This document shows, piece after piece, positions 33,750-45,563 of a DNA stretch of 64,000 nucleotides. This DNA comes from Theobroma cacao (Eukaryota; Streptophyta; Magnoliopsida; Malvales; Malvaceae). The position numbers and the translations under genes are program-made. The notes under the pieces were generated by a model. That model saw only the letters and a program-made list of their open reading frames with translations. It did not search any database and had not been told where the DNA came from. Where the stretch lies: NCBI RefSeq assembly GCF_000208745.1, contig NC_030858.1:5896026-5960025 (forward strand). Reading direction: 5' to 3'. Within the stretch, counting starts at the first letter, position 1. Every line of letters begins with the position of its first letter.

Positions 33750-34810
33750 TATACGCATGCATGTATGTCTCAACTCAAATGTATGCTCAGTGATCTTGAC
33801 CTTGACTGGAGGAATGATTACCTTATCCAGTAGGTTAGATTTTAAGGTTAACACTCCAGACTCCGTGACTAGTAATATTAGGAGTATTTTATCATATGTG
33901 GGTTCAAGGGACATTACAGTGTCAAATCTCGCGTAAAAATGTAAATTGTGAGCTCGAGAGGCACTACGTCGACGTTGGACTTAACTTAAAAAGGTGTGGA
34001 TCTCGTTGATGAGGGTGCCAAGGGTTAGGGATTAGGTGAGAGACTTGTCATGTGGTGCAAGTACGTGATGAATCCCATATGACCAAAATCAACATCAGCA
34101 TGCATTTTATGTGAGTCTCACATCAAATGCATACTCAAGTGGTCTTGTATTTAAATAAAGAGATGATTAATTAACCCAATAAGCTAGTTTCTTAGGTCGA
34201 GACTCGTGTAATTAGTGGCATTAGTCACTTTTGGATACCATTTTGTGGGCTTGAGATACCAATGTCAAAGTGTGGATCGTGTGGGCTTCGAAGCAATATG
34301 ACGTCGGAACCCACATAAAAGTGTTGATCCGTTTTACTAGATATCAAGGATTAGGTGAAAGAGCCATCACTTGGTGCAAGTAATGGGGTGTCATGTGAGC
34401 TTGGAAGCACCACGGTGTGATCCTAAATAAAGATGTGGAACCCTTTGACGAGAGTATCGGGGATTAAATGAGAGCTATTACCAGGTACAAATGTGACTAT
34501 GCATCGTGAGAGCTCGAGGGCGATACGACATCGTATCCCGCATAAAGGTGTGGATCTCCTTGATGAGATGGTTATTGGATAAGAAAAGTTACGTAGAGTG
34601 TAAATAATTTGTAGTCTGAAAACACTATAGTGTGAGATCCACATAAAAGTGTGGATCCCACTTACGAAGCACTAGGACATCGGACTCCATATAAAGTGTG
34701 GATCCCCTGAGGAGAGGATCAATAATTTGGTGAAAGAGCTATCAACGTGCTTGACTAAGGGGTCAACAATTTGGTGAGAAAGTTGTCACATGATACAAGT
34801 GTATGTTGAA
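33750..34810. repeat. Field of degenerate nested tandem repeats
   Basis: Two levels are visible. A unit of about 340 bp occurs twice (from about 33755 and 34098), sharing GCATGCAT..., TCAAATG(T/C)AT(G/A)CTCA and ...GACTCGTG-ACTAGT/AATTAGT. Within and after it, a unit of about 110-120 bp recurs near 33950, 34275, 34395, 34510, 34612 and 34660. Each has a version of GAGCTCGAGGGC, ACGACATCG, CATAAAGGTGTGGATC, GATGAGRGT and GGATTAGGTGAGAG, then GGTGCAAGT. Copies differ by roughly a fifth to a third by eye. No coding domain was seen. Confidence 0.75.
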
Positions 34811-35923
34811 CCATATGAATATTTACCGAAATAAATTTGAACTAATTATATAAAAAGCTCGTTAACTCTTATTAGTTTAATTTTAATACAGAAATTTTGT
34901 GTTACGATTTTAACAAGAATCGTGAATCCCACATCAAAGAGGTTGTACACTTTTATCGAAGATCTATGAAAATTTTACACTCTCAACGAAAAGTCATGAA
35001 TCTTACATTAAGAGAAGATATCATGGTCTCAACGAAGAGCCATGAATCTTACATAAATTGTGTGTTAGAATGAAACTAAGCATTTAAAGTTCATATTATC
35101 TTCAATCTATAAAGTATTTTTTTAAGATAAAATAGTATGATCAACAAGTCAAAATGAACAATCTCGCAAGTTGGTGTGAAATGGTGACAATGATGTACAA
35201 AAATAGTTTCATTTGCACAAAGACGTGGAAAGAGGCTAATGATTTCGTGAGGCCTACAGTCACTATCAAAACCATTTCCCTGTGAGTGTTTTCTGAAAGA
35301 AGGTTGGTCATGTTGGTGCTTTTGGAAATGGTGGACATGGCATAGCAATGGTCCTTGGTTTCTTTCCTTCATATTCCCTACCGATCGAATTCTAAAGGAA
35401 TTTTGGTTTGTTTGGAGCAACGCGGTAAAAGAAGCTATATTGCTTGCAAATCACGAAGACAAAAGCCCTACAGGCTCCAGCCTAATCTTTTGAGCTCCCC
35501 CCGCAAGCACATGGGTCCGAAAATGCAGTCCTTAATGCTTAAGACGCATTTCCTAATCACATGCATAACTTTACTTGATCAATTTTATTCACAAAATTGA
35601 ATAAGAAATCCATGTTCCTAACCGCTAAAGGAAGACACCTGACCACTGAAACAAGGGCCTAGGGTCAAACAAAACACTCTCTTGCACTTGTCAACACTTA
35701 ATTGCTCCTGTCTTACTTTTTATCAAGTTTCGCTAAATAAGTTAGCCAAGTTGGACCATCGTGGTCTTAAAAGGACATCCAGGTCCCAACAACGCTTTAA
35801 AGAAGCAAAGAGCCATGTGCTTATATTATCTCTAGAATCCTTCGAGTGCTGTTTTCAGTTTTCAGTTTTCAAGTATCACTCTTTGGGCTGAGAGCAGAAA
35901 CAAAACTTTGGTTTTCCACTGCA
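34811..35923. other. Intergenic, no supported gene
   Basis: Short ORFs only. Around 34920-35060 the phrase 'AATCYYACATYAA' with 'AACGAAGAGCCATGAATC' repeats two or three times, perhaps an outlying part of the neighbouring repeat field. The right end is promoter and leader of the gene at 35924. Confidence 0.45.
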
Positions 35924-36241
35924 ATGGACATCAGAAACTGGTGCAATTCAGGGTGCAAAACTGGCTGCTTAGGCCTGGTCTACCATGAGATTGAACCTGT
36001 GAACTCCTCATCCACCACCACTGGGTCAAACAAACTGAAGTGGAAAGTGCTCTGGATGAAGTTCAAGAAAGAGAAGAGGAAGATTTGCGAGTCTCCGGCG
36101 CAGGTACCCTATGATCCTTACACCTACTCGCAGAATTTCGATCAGGGCTTTGCATGGGACGATCCTGATAACCTCTCTCGATCGTTCTCTATGAGGTTTG
36201 CTGATCCTTCCAGTGTTTTTCTAAGGAAAGCTGCAGTCTAG
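35924..36241 (+). CDS. Conserved plant protein of unknown function (105 aa)
   Basis: Single exon, MDIRNWCNSGCKTGCLGLVY to FLRKAAV. Two blocks look family-like: a basic segment KLKWKVLWMKFKKEKRKICE (about residues 37-56), and VPYDPYTYSQNFDQGFAWDD followed by DNLSRSFSMRFADPSSVF (about 62-99). I recall small plant proteins sharing YDPYTYxxNFDxG and SRSFSxRFA but no assigned function. No signal peptide or membrane helix is seen, and four Cys lie in the first 20 residues. The frame is open upstream to 35846 (MLFSVFSFQV...). The ATG at 35924 is preferred because it begins the conserved-looking part. Confidence 0.75.
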   Translation: MDIRNWCNSGCKTGCLGLVYHEIEPVNSSSTTTGSNKLKWKVLWMKFKKEKRKICESPAQVPYDPYTYSQNFDQGFAWDDPDNLSRSFSMRFADPSSVFLRKAAV

Positions 36242-38198
36242 TTCAAGGAACACACAAAAAAAGCGCACTTGGTGGGTCTACTTTTTTCTATCTTTGATGC
36301 CCTGAAGCTATCTGCTGGTCTTCATTCATTGTGGATAAAAGGGTTTGCCCCATTCAATCTTAATTTCCTCTGTAAATACTCTGTTGTTTTGAGAAAGAGA
36401 GGGAAAAACTGCAGTGCTCCCCCCTCCCCAAAAAAAAGAAAACAAAATTATTTCTGAAATTTCTGATCTTTGTTGATTTTGCAACTGTAATGCCAATGTT
36501 TGATCAGTATTAATATCTTCCCTGGTAAGTATTCTTCCCTGCGTTCCTATGCCCCCTTGAAATATAAAAGAGGCATATAAGCTTGATTGTTCTACTTCTA
36601 TCAACTGTGTAGCTTCTTAATTAGCTTGATTAACCACTAACTCCAGATGCAAGGCCTTTGACATTTTCATGTGGTCGACAAGGCCGTCAGAAGTTAATCG
36701 CACTAGGAATCTCGTCAACGTGGTTGGATGTCGGTTCACACTCTCCAGGGGAAAAAATAAAGAAAAAAAAATCATTTTTCAAGAAGAAAAAAATAAGAAC
36801 CCATAGAAAACAAAGAAATGCTTGTGAATTGTGATTGTTGGAGCAAATTCAGCATATATTACAAGGCAGCAACAGCTCGCTGGAATTGTAAAACCAGATG
36901 GGATTCTCATGTTACTTTTAACTATATATATCAGAATTTCCAACCATGACTTTGGCCAGACATGGAACACAGTTAGCTTAGGCGAAAAGTAGTGTTGAAA
37001 CATGCTAGAAGGGAAATCGACATCAGTCTTCTATCATGCTCTGTGTTTGAAGAAGGAAGACAATTTAACAACTGTAGCGTCCTTATCCGCTAATGTGTGT
37101 CTGATACACGGTTGATATTTCCAAATCTTACATAGTCCTTAGTCCTGACTGTTAGGTCTGCGCCAGTATCATTTTTATGGCTTGTTATCCACGTTCTCTT
37201 GTTAACTATTGATAGCTAATTACCTAGGCTAAACACACAAATAGAATTGTCTCTTATCTTTTCAAAAGAACCTGCAACAATCTTCTAACATTGGTTTATG
37301 GGAATGGTACACGGCAAATGGCATATTAATAATAGAGACATATTCCCAATGGACGAGAGACCCCAAAAAAGGATTTGTGGCTATTTCTTTTTATTCGGGT
37401 TTGGATGGTACTCGGAAAGGGCATTGATTACTTATCAACACCATATAGATCTTCAGTCAAGGGGCAAGTGCAAGTTGGAAAGAGATTGTGGGACACCTTG
37501 GAATAAATGCTTTGGAAAGAATATGCTAATATGCTAATTTGGGTTTACCTTAAGGCATCAAAGATATCAAGGGCCGAAAACGATGGATCATCTATTGCAA
37601 TTTGCAACTTGCAAGATAACGTACTGTGGAGAAACCTGGTAATCCAACAAGGCAATGTCCTTGCGAGTGTGAGCCTGTGAGATACCTTTATCTCTACCAT
37701 TCACTTGTAACCAAAATTTGCGTTAAATCGTTGGTTATTTCTGCTAGAAATAAAAGGCAAGCGAATCCCTTCATGTATCAAATTTTAGTAGCATATGGTT
37801 TACATCAAAACTCTCTTCTACTTAACCTAGCAGTTTCCATCATTTAAGATTTTCACTAGAGCTGACATTTAACTGTCAGAAAGGCCCAGACAGGATCTGA
37901 AATATCGGTGGCCTAATTCGATCCTCAGAGTCAAAACTTGGGCTAAACTTAATTTTGAAATTCCAAAATTTTCATGCATAATGAGCTCGGTCCACTAGTT
38001 TAAGTACACCTTTTTCTCCCGTCAACAGAAGCGGCGTCGTTTTAGATTAAGTAAACCGATCTTCCTCATTACACAAAAACTTACCAATCTCCCTCCAGGC
38101 ATAAAAACACCGGTGGACACCGCGCATTTTGTTCCGTCCGCCCAGGGCTTAGGGTTTTTCCTCCACTCCCACCGAAACGGCGCTGTTTTACATCGACG
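36242..38198. other. Intergenic; FRIGIDA-like gene promoter at right end
   Basis: No supported gene. The last 170 bp contain a GGCGTCGTTTT motif (38032-38042), AGGGTTTTTCC (telo-box-like, about 38151) and GAAACGGCGCTGTTTT (38174-38189), consistent with a TATA-less housekeeping promoter. Confidence 0.5.
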
Positions 38199-41100
38199 AT
38201 GTCGACCGAGCTGGCGATTTCAACCGACAGAGTTCAGAAATTCATCGACGACCTCGAAGCCCACAAGACAATCCTATCGACATGCACCCAATTATTTACA
38301 GCCCTAACCAAACATTTCTCCTCCCTCCAAGATTCCCTTTCGCAAAAATCCCAATCCCTAGACTCCAAATTCCTCTCCCTTTCTTCCACTTCTTCCCAAA
38401 CCCTAGAATCCCTTTCCCTCCGCGAATCCTCTATCCCCGACCGCGAATCCGCCGTCACTGCCCGCATCGAAACCCAGAAAGAATCCGCTTTAGCCGAATT
38501 CCAGAACCCCAATACCTCAGCCCAACTCTCCGAATCATTAAAATCCCTTTCCCGCCGTATGGACTCGATGGGATTAGTTAAATTCATAGTTTCCAAGAGA
38601 AAAGAATCCGTTTCCTTACGAGCTGAGATCTCCAATGCCTTATACGAAGCCGTTGACCCACCCAGGCTTGTTTTAGAAGCCGTCGACGACTTTGTTTCCC
38701 AGAAAATTGGGAAGACGGGAGGTTTGACTGATAAGAGATGGGCATGCGGAATGTTGGTTCAGGCATTGTTTCCAGACGCGAATTGGAAGGGAAAAAAAGG
38801 GGAAGGGCCGGAGTTTGCAAGGAGCATTGGAGAAAGGGCGGCAAAGGTGGTTGAGAAATGGAAAGGGCAGTTGGATGGGGAGGGAGAAGTAGTTGGGGCG
38901 GCAGAGGCAGTTATGTTTTTGCAAATGGTGGTTGGGTTTGAGTTGAAAGAGAGGTTTGAAGAAGGGTTTTTGAGGAAGTTGGTTGTGGATTTTGCGTCGC
39001 GGAGGGATATGGCTAAGCTTGCTGCTGCTTTGGAGTTTGGTGATAAAATGGGAGGTTTGTGCTCTTCCTTTCAAAGGGTTGTTTTCAGTTTTTTTTTTTT
39101 TAAAGAAACATTTTTTCTTAAGTTCTGTCGTATCACTTATGTGTTTTTGGTTGTTGCTTTCAGTTTGCTTAGGATAATAAATGAGTGAAAATGGTTTTTT
39201 TTTTTTTTTAAAAAAAAAAACTTGATTGTGGATTAAATTATTTGTGGTTAGGTAATAGAATTCTATTTAACATTGTTATAAGCTTTGATTTCGAGTTGCA
39301 CTCTTTGTAATGCATCCAAGCAATTTGGTAGGGTAAGATTGTGTTGTGTCATTCATGGAGATTAAGTCAACTGGTTCCTTTTGCATCAGGGCTGAGTTAT
39401 TATTGTTAAACATTCTGATTGGGAGAATATTTTGGGGATTGAATTGATTAATGCAAATAGAATTTTTTTAAATTTTAATTGGTGGCACTTTATGGAATTC
39501 ATTAAAAGTTATTTTCTAGTATTTGTTTTCCAAGGACTCCTTTACATTTCAAATCTCCTGTTTAGACCGTGGATTTATAGTGCATTGCCTTGCAAATGGT
39601 CACTCTGACCAATGCTGAAGGCATGTTCACTCCTTGAATTATTTAGTTTACGTATGACTGGGTGAAAAATGAATATGTTTATATGTAATATTTGCACAAG
39701 ATAACCTGTTTTGAAATACACACACACACACACACAAGATATGCTATATTGAAGGGTGCTGTCTGTAGCTATAGATAAGAGTGGACCTAGCTACCCCAAA
39801 CCTTATTTGAGGTTTTTAATTAGCTTACAACTCACCCTGCCTTTTACATCCTTTAGATGCTTTATGCCTTTTTGGAATTTACTTGTACTTTGTTACATCT
39901 TTCACTTGAACTTGTCATGTCTAGCAGCTGGTTTATAAATCAGCTTCCCATCACACCATCCCCCCCTGTGTTTGCTGTTTTAGATGATAGTTGTATGTTA
40001 TCAAAATCGTGCATGGGTACTTTCGTACTTAACTTTGTGAACTGGAAACTCTCCTTCCCAAGTGATAAGTCATGCTTCACAGATTCCACTTGCATTACAA
40101 GATAGCAGAGTGGACCGTTGTGTGCGATGCCAAATTATACATACATGCATGCATGTCTGTGTTTGCACAGATGGATTTTGGAGTATGTGCTTGCATTGCA
40201 TTTCTCTATAATACGGATGCATATGTCAAATACCGATATAAATTTGATGTAAGCCTATACAAACAAGATTTGTAGGATTTATGTTAGGCATTGGCCATGC
40301 AGTGCCTCATGTTGCATGTGCAGACGCACTGACGACACATGCACACTGGTAGCTCCTACACTTGTAACTTACTTTTAGGCAAATGTATTTGGAATGTAAG
40401 CCTGAGCAAATCTATGCCTGTAAGTTATATAATGAGACACAATTTTCTGATTTGGTATTTTTGAATGGTTTTTTTTTTTATTCCTTAAATAAATCACATG
40501 CACATTTGTCATGTTAGTGCTTGTGTACCATCTCTGACTGTAGGTTGCAAAGATCTATGATACTGTGTTTCTCATGTAAATTATACTTTTTGATCATGAA
40601 AAATTACTAGTTAAATTAAGGTAGAAAAATAGGTAATATAGCCTGCAATGTATTATACTGAATTGGGTCGTTGGCTTTCTCTTTGTGATTATTTGCCCAG
40701 TTTTTTGTGCCAGCACAAATCTAAAGTAAAAGCTAAAAGATAAACACCCCTTCCAAGAAAATGAGAATCAGTTCATAAATTATGGTGTTGGCATCACTTA
40801 AAGATAATATAACCAGAAACATTGTACAAATACTTTGTATTGTTTTATTCATATCATCATTATATGAGAATTCACTTAAATTGCACCTCCTTGAGTGAAT
40901 GATCTCTGAACTTTTCAGATATTATTGATGAGCTAGTAAAGAATGGTAAAGAGATAGAGGCAGTGTACTTTGCCATGGAGGCTGGCTTGACAGAAAGATT
41001 TTCTCCTGTTTCTCTGCTCAAGTCCTATCTCAGGAACTCCAAAAAGAATGCCACCACTATATTGAAGAATGAAAATTATAGTGCAGCTGCAACGGTTTGT

Positions 41101-41781
41101 ACACATTCGCTTTTTCCATTTAACATACCAATTACATCATGTATGTAGAATTTCGTTTTCTTGTCCCTTAAGCAAAGAACTACTGGTTAAAGATAGTTGG
41201 TCTAGCAGGAGGAGTCGAATAATGTGGAGCTGAATTCAATCAAAGCCATCATCAAATGTGTTGAAGACCATAAGCTTGAGTCAGAATTCTCTGTTGATAG
41301 CTTAAGAAAGCGAGCCACTCAGCTGGAGAAAGTCAAGGCAGATAGGAGAAAGAGTTCATCAGCCACTGGAAAGCCTCAAAATAAGCGAGGCCATAATGCT
41401 GGTAGCAGCCGGGGCAGTGGACCATCTGCTTTCCGTCCAGCTAAAGCAGCTAAATTTTCAAATTCCTATCCCCCTTTCAGTCGTAGAAACCCAGCTTCCT
41501 CAGCACAGCATAGTCCAGCTGCACGATATTCTGGACCATATAACTATGCTGGCCAGAATGTTTTTGAGGGTCCTACTGCGCCATATGCAGCAGCATATGG
41601 TGTGGCCCACTCTCAAAGTCCTGCTGCAGTTACTCAACAACACTACCCACACCCTGTGGATAATGTGGGTGCTGCTGGTTATCGGAACAGCGGTGCTTTT
41701 GGGGGTCAAACTAGTTATGGGGCATATGATTATGTCGCTGCGCCGCCATCTGCATACCAACCTTCATCATATACCCAATAG
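38199..41781 (+). CDS. FRIGIDA-like protein (FRL4-type)
   Basis: Three exons (38199-39054, 40919-41094, 41209-41781) join in frame to 534 residues. The N-terminal ~95 residues (MSTELAISTDRVQKFIDDLE, then Ser/Leu/Glu-rich) look coiled-coil-forming. Residues ~100-390 form the FRIGIDA domain: GLVKFIVSKRKESV, RLVLEAVDDFVSQKIG, KRWACGMLVQALFPD, FLRKLVVDFASRRDMAKLAA, then across the first junction DKMGDIIDELVKNGKEIEAV and SLLKSYLRNSKKNA. The tail is rich in Gly, Ser, Pro, Tyr and Ala and probably disordered. FRIGIDA proteins act as nuclear scaffolds in flowering-time control in Arabidopsis. FRL4-type members are conserved across plants with less clear roles, so a flowering function here is only an inference. 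Reading on past exon 1 would end the ORF at 39188 inside the intron. Confidence 0.92.
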
Positions 41782-41882
41782 TGTGGAAGCCGCAACGTGG
41801 GCCAGGAATTTTTTGTGTAATCCCTGTAGGTGTCCTTGTATTGAGAAGCCTTTCTTTTTCTTGTAGTCCCTTTTTTGGTTTT

Positions 41883-41888
41883 AATAAA
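41883..41888 (+). terminator. Poly(A) signal of the FRIGIDA-like gene
   Basis: AATAAA lies 102 bp after the stop codon, in a T-rich 3' UTR. Confidence 0.55.
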
Positions 41889-41899
41889 TAATCATCTTT

Positions 41900-44800
41900 T
41901 CTCATCGAAGGTAAAGCTTGAAATGGTTCAGATACCTGAAAATAGTATGAAAATGAAATATTATGTAATAAGATTAGTGTGAAGGTACCTTTTTAAAATA
42001 CGAATGTGCTTGTTCTTTCTAAATTCATAAGCATTATCAGAGACAAAGGGAACCCTTATACCGGGAGGAGCGGATTATAGTGAAAAGCTGAAAAGTTGGG
42101 GAAGCAAAGTTTTGATCTTATGTCATGGACATGGAGCAAGCTCAAGATAATCCTTGGTCCAAAGCTTTGATTAAGTACCAAAATGTTTTGCCAAAACAAA
42201 TACCTGATCTCAATAAAAAAAAAAAAAAGAAAGGTTCTATCACGTAATTGGTGTAGACATTATTAAAACTGTCACGCTCACTCAACTCAAACAATAAAAA
42301 CTATGATAAAATTTTAAATAAAAATCTGAAATTGAAATCTTTGACCCCTAATATAAGCTTTTTTAATACTAGTACTGAAAAAATTAATGAGTTTGACGTA
42401 ACAGTGATCGATGACACCACAATGTCTGCAGATCTGCAGACCCCACCTCCAGATTTGTGGGTTGCGACGGGATGAAGCGTTCTTCCTTGAGAGCACCAGG
42501 GCAACACAAAGCCCAAAGAGGTGGATTTTTTGACACGCGTATCTCCAGAAATTGCATGTTGGTCACCATTTTGGGGCATGCTAGAGTCGGAACTTGAAAA
42601 CACCACACATCCATATTTCCGGGGCTTCATCCACAGCGATAAATACAATTTCTTTGCAATGAAAATCACCATGTTTTTTGCTTTTGTTACGACCTTTTAA
42701 GACCACCACAACCACATTGCACAATAATTAAAACTGCCCCTAGGGTTACGGCTCTTGTTTTAATTTATAACCGCCCCGCCGCCCTCGGGGCCCCACTCCC
42801 GTCCCCACTATTTTTCCTTCCTTAGCGCATGCCTAATTGTTGGTCCAGCCCATAAATGAAGTCTATGACTAATTTTTTTCTTCCTTTAGACATTTGAGAT
42901 GTATAATTATTAAAAAAAAAAAAGTACTTTTGTACCTATTTTTAATTTTTTTAATATTAAAATACCTTTTATATTTTAAATTTATTTTTGATGATTTTTT
43001 ATTTTTTGACATTAAAATGAATAAGATATCAATTCCTAAAAAAAATAAAATTATGATTTTATTATATTAAAATCAATGTGTTTGTTTAACTTGTAAAATT
43101 TAAATTCATAAAAAATAAAAGAAAGAAAGAAAATAGAAAAAATATATAAATATTCCCACTTGATTTGCAATGATATGAAAATCACGCCACCTGCCATGGT
43201 CTCTTACATAGTGTTGCCTCGGCCTATATATAGCATGAACCTCGAAGATATATTCCCAGTATGATTACACGTTTCACTTTCAATATGATCCACTTTTTTA
43301 TTTACCTAATATTCTCTTTCATTTCTTTTGTTTGTCTTTCTTTTTAATATGCATATCTATTGAATTAAAAATTAAGCATTAATCGTTGAATTTAATTTGA
43401 TTTGTCATATATCGAAAAGACATGTATCAATTATTTGAATTTGTTTATGAAAATTAAAAACATAAGATTATAATGTCCAACAAAAATTATATTATCAATA
43501 AAATATAAAACAAGCAACTTGCTTGTTTTAAAATTATGAAAAATAATTAAATAACATTAACTTAACCCTTCACTAATAATTTTACTTGGGCTGTTTCCAT
43601 TGACTTGAAATGTTTCCACGCCATTCACAAAGTCTAAGAAGGACCAGCAATACTTTATTGACAATAAATGACAAGTAATCATCATAAATGCTTTCAGTCA
43701 TGAATCACGGGTCAATTCCATGGGATAGACCGAACTGGTGCGGCTGGGTGCCCACTAGACTAGAAGTCATGCCTTGTTTATAATTTCTTTTGAAGTATCC
43801 ACCATTCGCCATCAGCCAGAACAGGCCAGGGTCTGACTATGACAAAACAGAACAAAGGCCATCAATATTTTATCTTTTTGTCATTTAGGGGAATATCACT
43901 TCATTTAAATAAACTATGGTTTTAAAAGTTTGTTTATGTGTTTTTTTTTTTTTTTAATCTTAATAGAAAATAAAAGAAAGTTATATGATAAATTAAACCT
44001 TAATTTAATATTTTATCTAAACAATTTAATATGATAAACTTGAACCAGAAAAAATGACAAGAAGAGAATAGAGTTGTTAACAGTTAGGGTATCCACTAAG
44101 TTTGAAGTAATCGAATCTGAACTCAATTAATAAATAAGGTATTCAAATCTTATACTTATCCGAATATTTTTTAAATTTATTATCCTAACCTGAACCTTAA
44201 CACATATTCACTACTTGATAATTACCTGAATCCGTTTAAAAATTTGATTATGTAAAAAAATTATTAAAATGCTATTCATTGGTACCCAATTTCTCAAACT
44301 CGAATTCACATCTGTATCTATATATAATAATATTTTCATATATATTTCATATAATTAACTGATAATTAAATTTATTAAAACATACAAATAATAAAATTTA
44401 AATTTAAATAATCAAAAACAAATATCTCAAATTTAAACTTAAATAACTAAAAATAAATAGTCAAACAACAACTTAAACATTACAAGTTCAATTAACTATA
44501 TGAGTTTGCCCATGAAATTAAAAAAAATAACTAGATTCCAAAATTATTTAATCTCACAATTTCTTTTTAGGTAGATATTTTATAAGTTTATACACACAAA
44601 TGTATATATTATAATTAATAATTTTATAAGTTATAATTTTTATAACGTTAACACAAAATATAAAGTAAAAATGTTTATATTTAAAGTATAAAAGCATATA
44701 TGTAATAGTAATTATATTCCTTATAGATTAACACAATATATAAAGTATATGTATTAAAAGATATTACAAGTTAATTACTAATAGTTTCATGAATTAATTT

Positions 44801-45035
44801 AATTAGTAATATAAGTTTGTCTTTAATTATATGAAATTAAAAAAAAACTATAATCTGGTTCAAGTATCCAAGGGGTGGTACTCAAACCCTAGTCCAACCT
44901 CAATTCAATTATAAGGTACCTTAATTGTATATAATCGGATCGGGGTACATACGGATACTTTATAATAAGGTACCCATTGCCATGCCAATAAAAAGAATCG
45001 AAACTATGAAGAAAAGAAGCCATAAACAAGACAAG
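41900..45035. other. Intergenic, mostly AT-rich, no supported gene
   Basis: A GC-richer island at 42400-42800 has ORFs on the minus strand with no recognised domain. 42900-45000 is AT-rich with many homopolymer runs. Confidence 0.5.
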
Positions 45036-45040
45036 GGAGG

Positions 45041-45516
45041 TGTTGAGTTTTAGGTTGACTAGAATTCTAGATCTTATTTGATTAGAATTTTTGTTTGTAT
45101 ACAATATTAAGTAGTTGTATGGTTTTAAACTTCTTATTCCACATCGAATCTTAATCACATTCTACTTTGGACTTTTATACTATAAAAGTAGATTTCTAGG
45201 CTTTAGAATTGCAAGTAGTGCTTTAAGAGCTCTAGAAAGTGAACACCTTGTAACTCTATTTTTTGCTCTAGGTGGAGCGAGAGTGGTTTGGGTGAATGTT
45301 CTTGGGAGGTTATTGAAGAAGAGTGTGCAAAGGATCTTGGGTTGGTTTTGGAAACTATAAAGGTCAATTTATTGTACTTTAAATTCTCAATAATAGAATA
45401 ACAGTTTCACTCTGTGGAAGTAGGCAAGAGGTCGAACCACGTAAATTCTTGTGTTTTATGTTTGCTTATTTTCTCTGAATTTTATCTTTGTTGATTCTTG
45501 GACAATTTTCACAACA
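45041..45516 (+). repeat. 5' LTR of the copia element
   Basis: 476 bp, TGTTGAG...CACAACA. It contains a TATA-like ACTATAAAAG at about 45179-45188. It has ~18 bp (around ACAGTTTCACTCTGTGGAAG, 45401-45420) that the 3' LTR lacks. Confidence 0.93.
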
Positions 45517-45519
45517 AAC

Positions 45520-45530
45520 TGGTATCAAAG
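45520..45530 (+). other. Primer-binding site of the copia element
   Basis: TGGTATCAAAG, three bases after the 5' LTR, fits the 3' end of initiator tRNA-Met used by plant copia elements (usual form TGGTATCAGAG), with one mismatch. Confidence 0.8.
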
Positions 45531-45563
45531 TTTCGGGTTCAGTAAATTCAAAATTCAATAAGG

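Noticed and set aside
38234..38844. Minus-strand and alternate frames within the FRIGIDA-like first exon
   Set aside because: They are shadows of the real exon, which carries the FRIGIDA domain and joins in frame to two further exons.
42301..42672. 123-codon minus-strand frame in a GC-richer island
   Set aside because: No domain, signal or splice structure was recognised, and the low-complexity flanks give no support.
45115..45360. 81-codon frame found again at 47231-47476
   Set aside because: The duplicate frames are the two LTRs of the copia element, not a paralogous gene pair.
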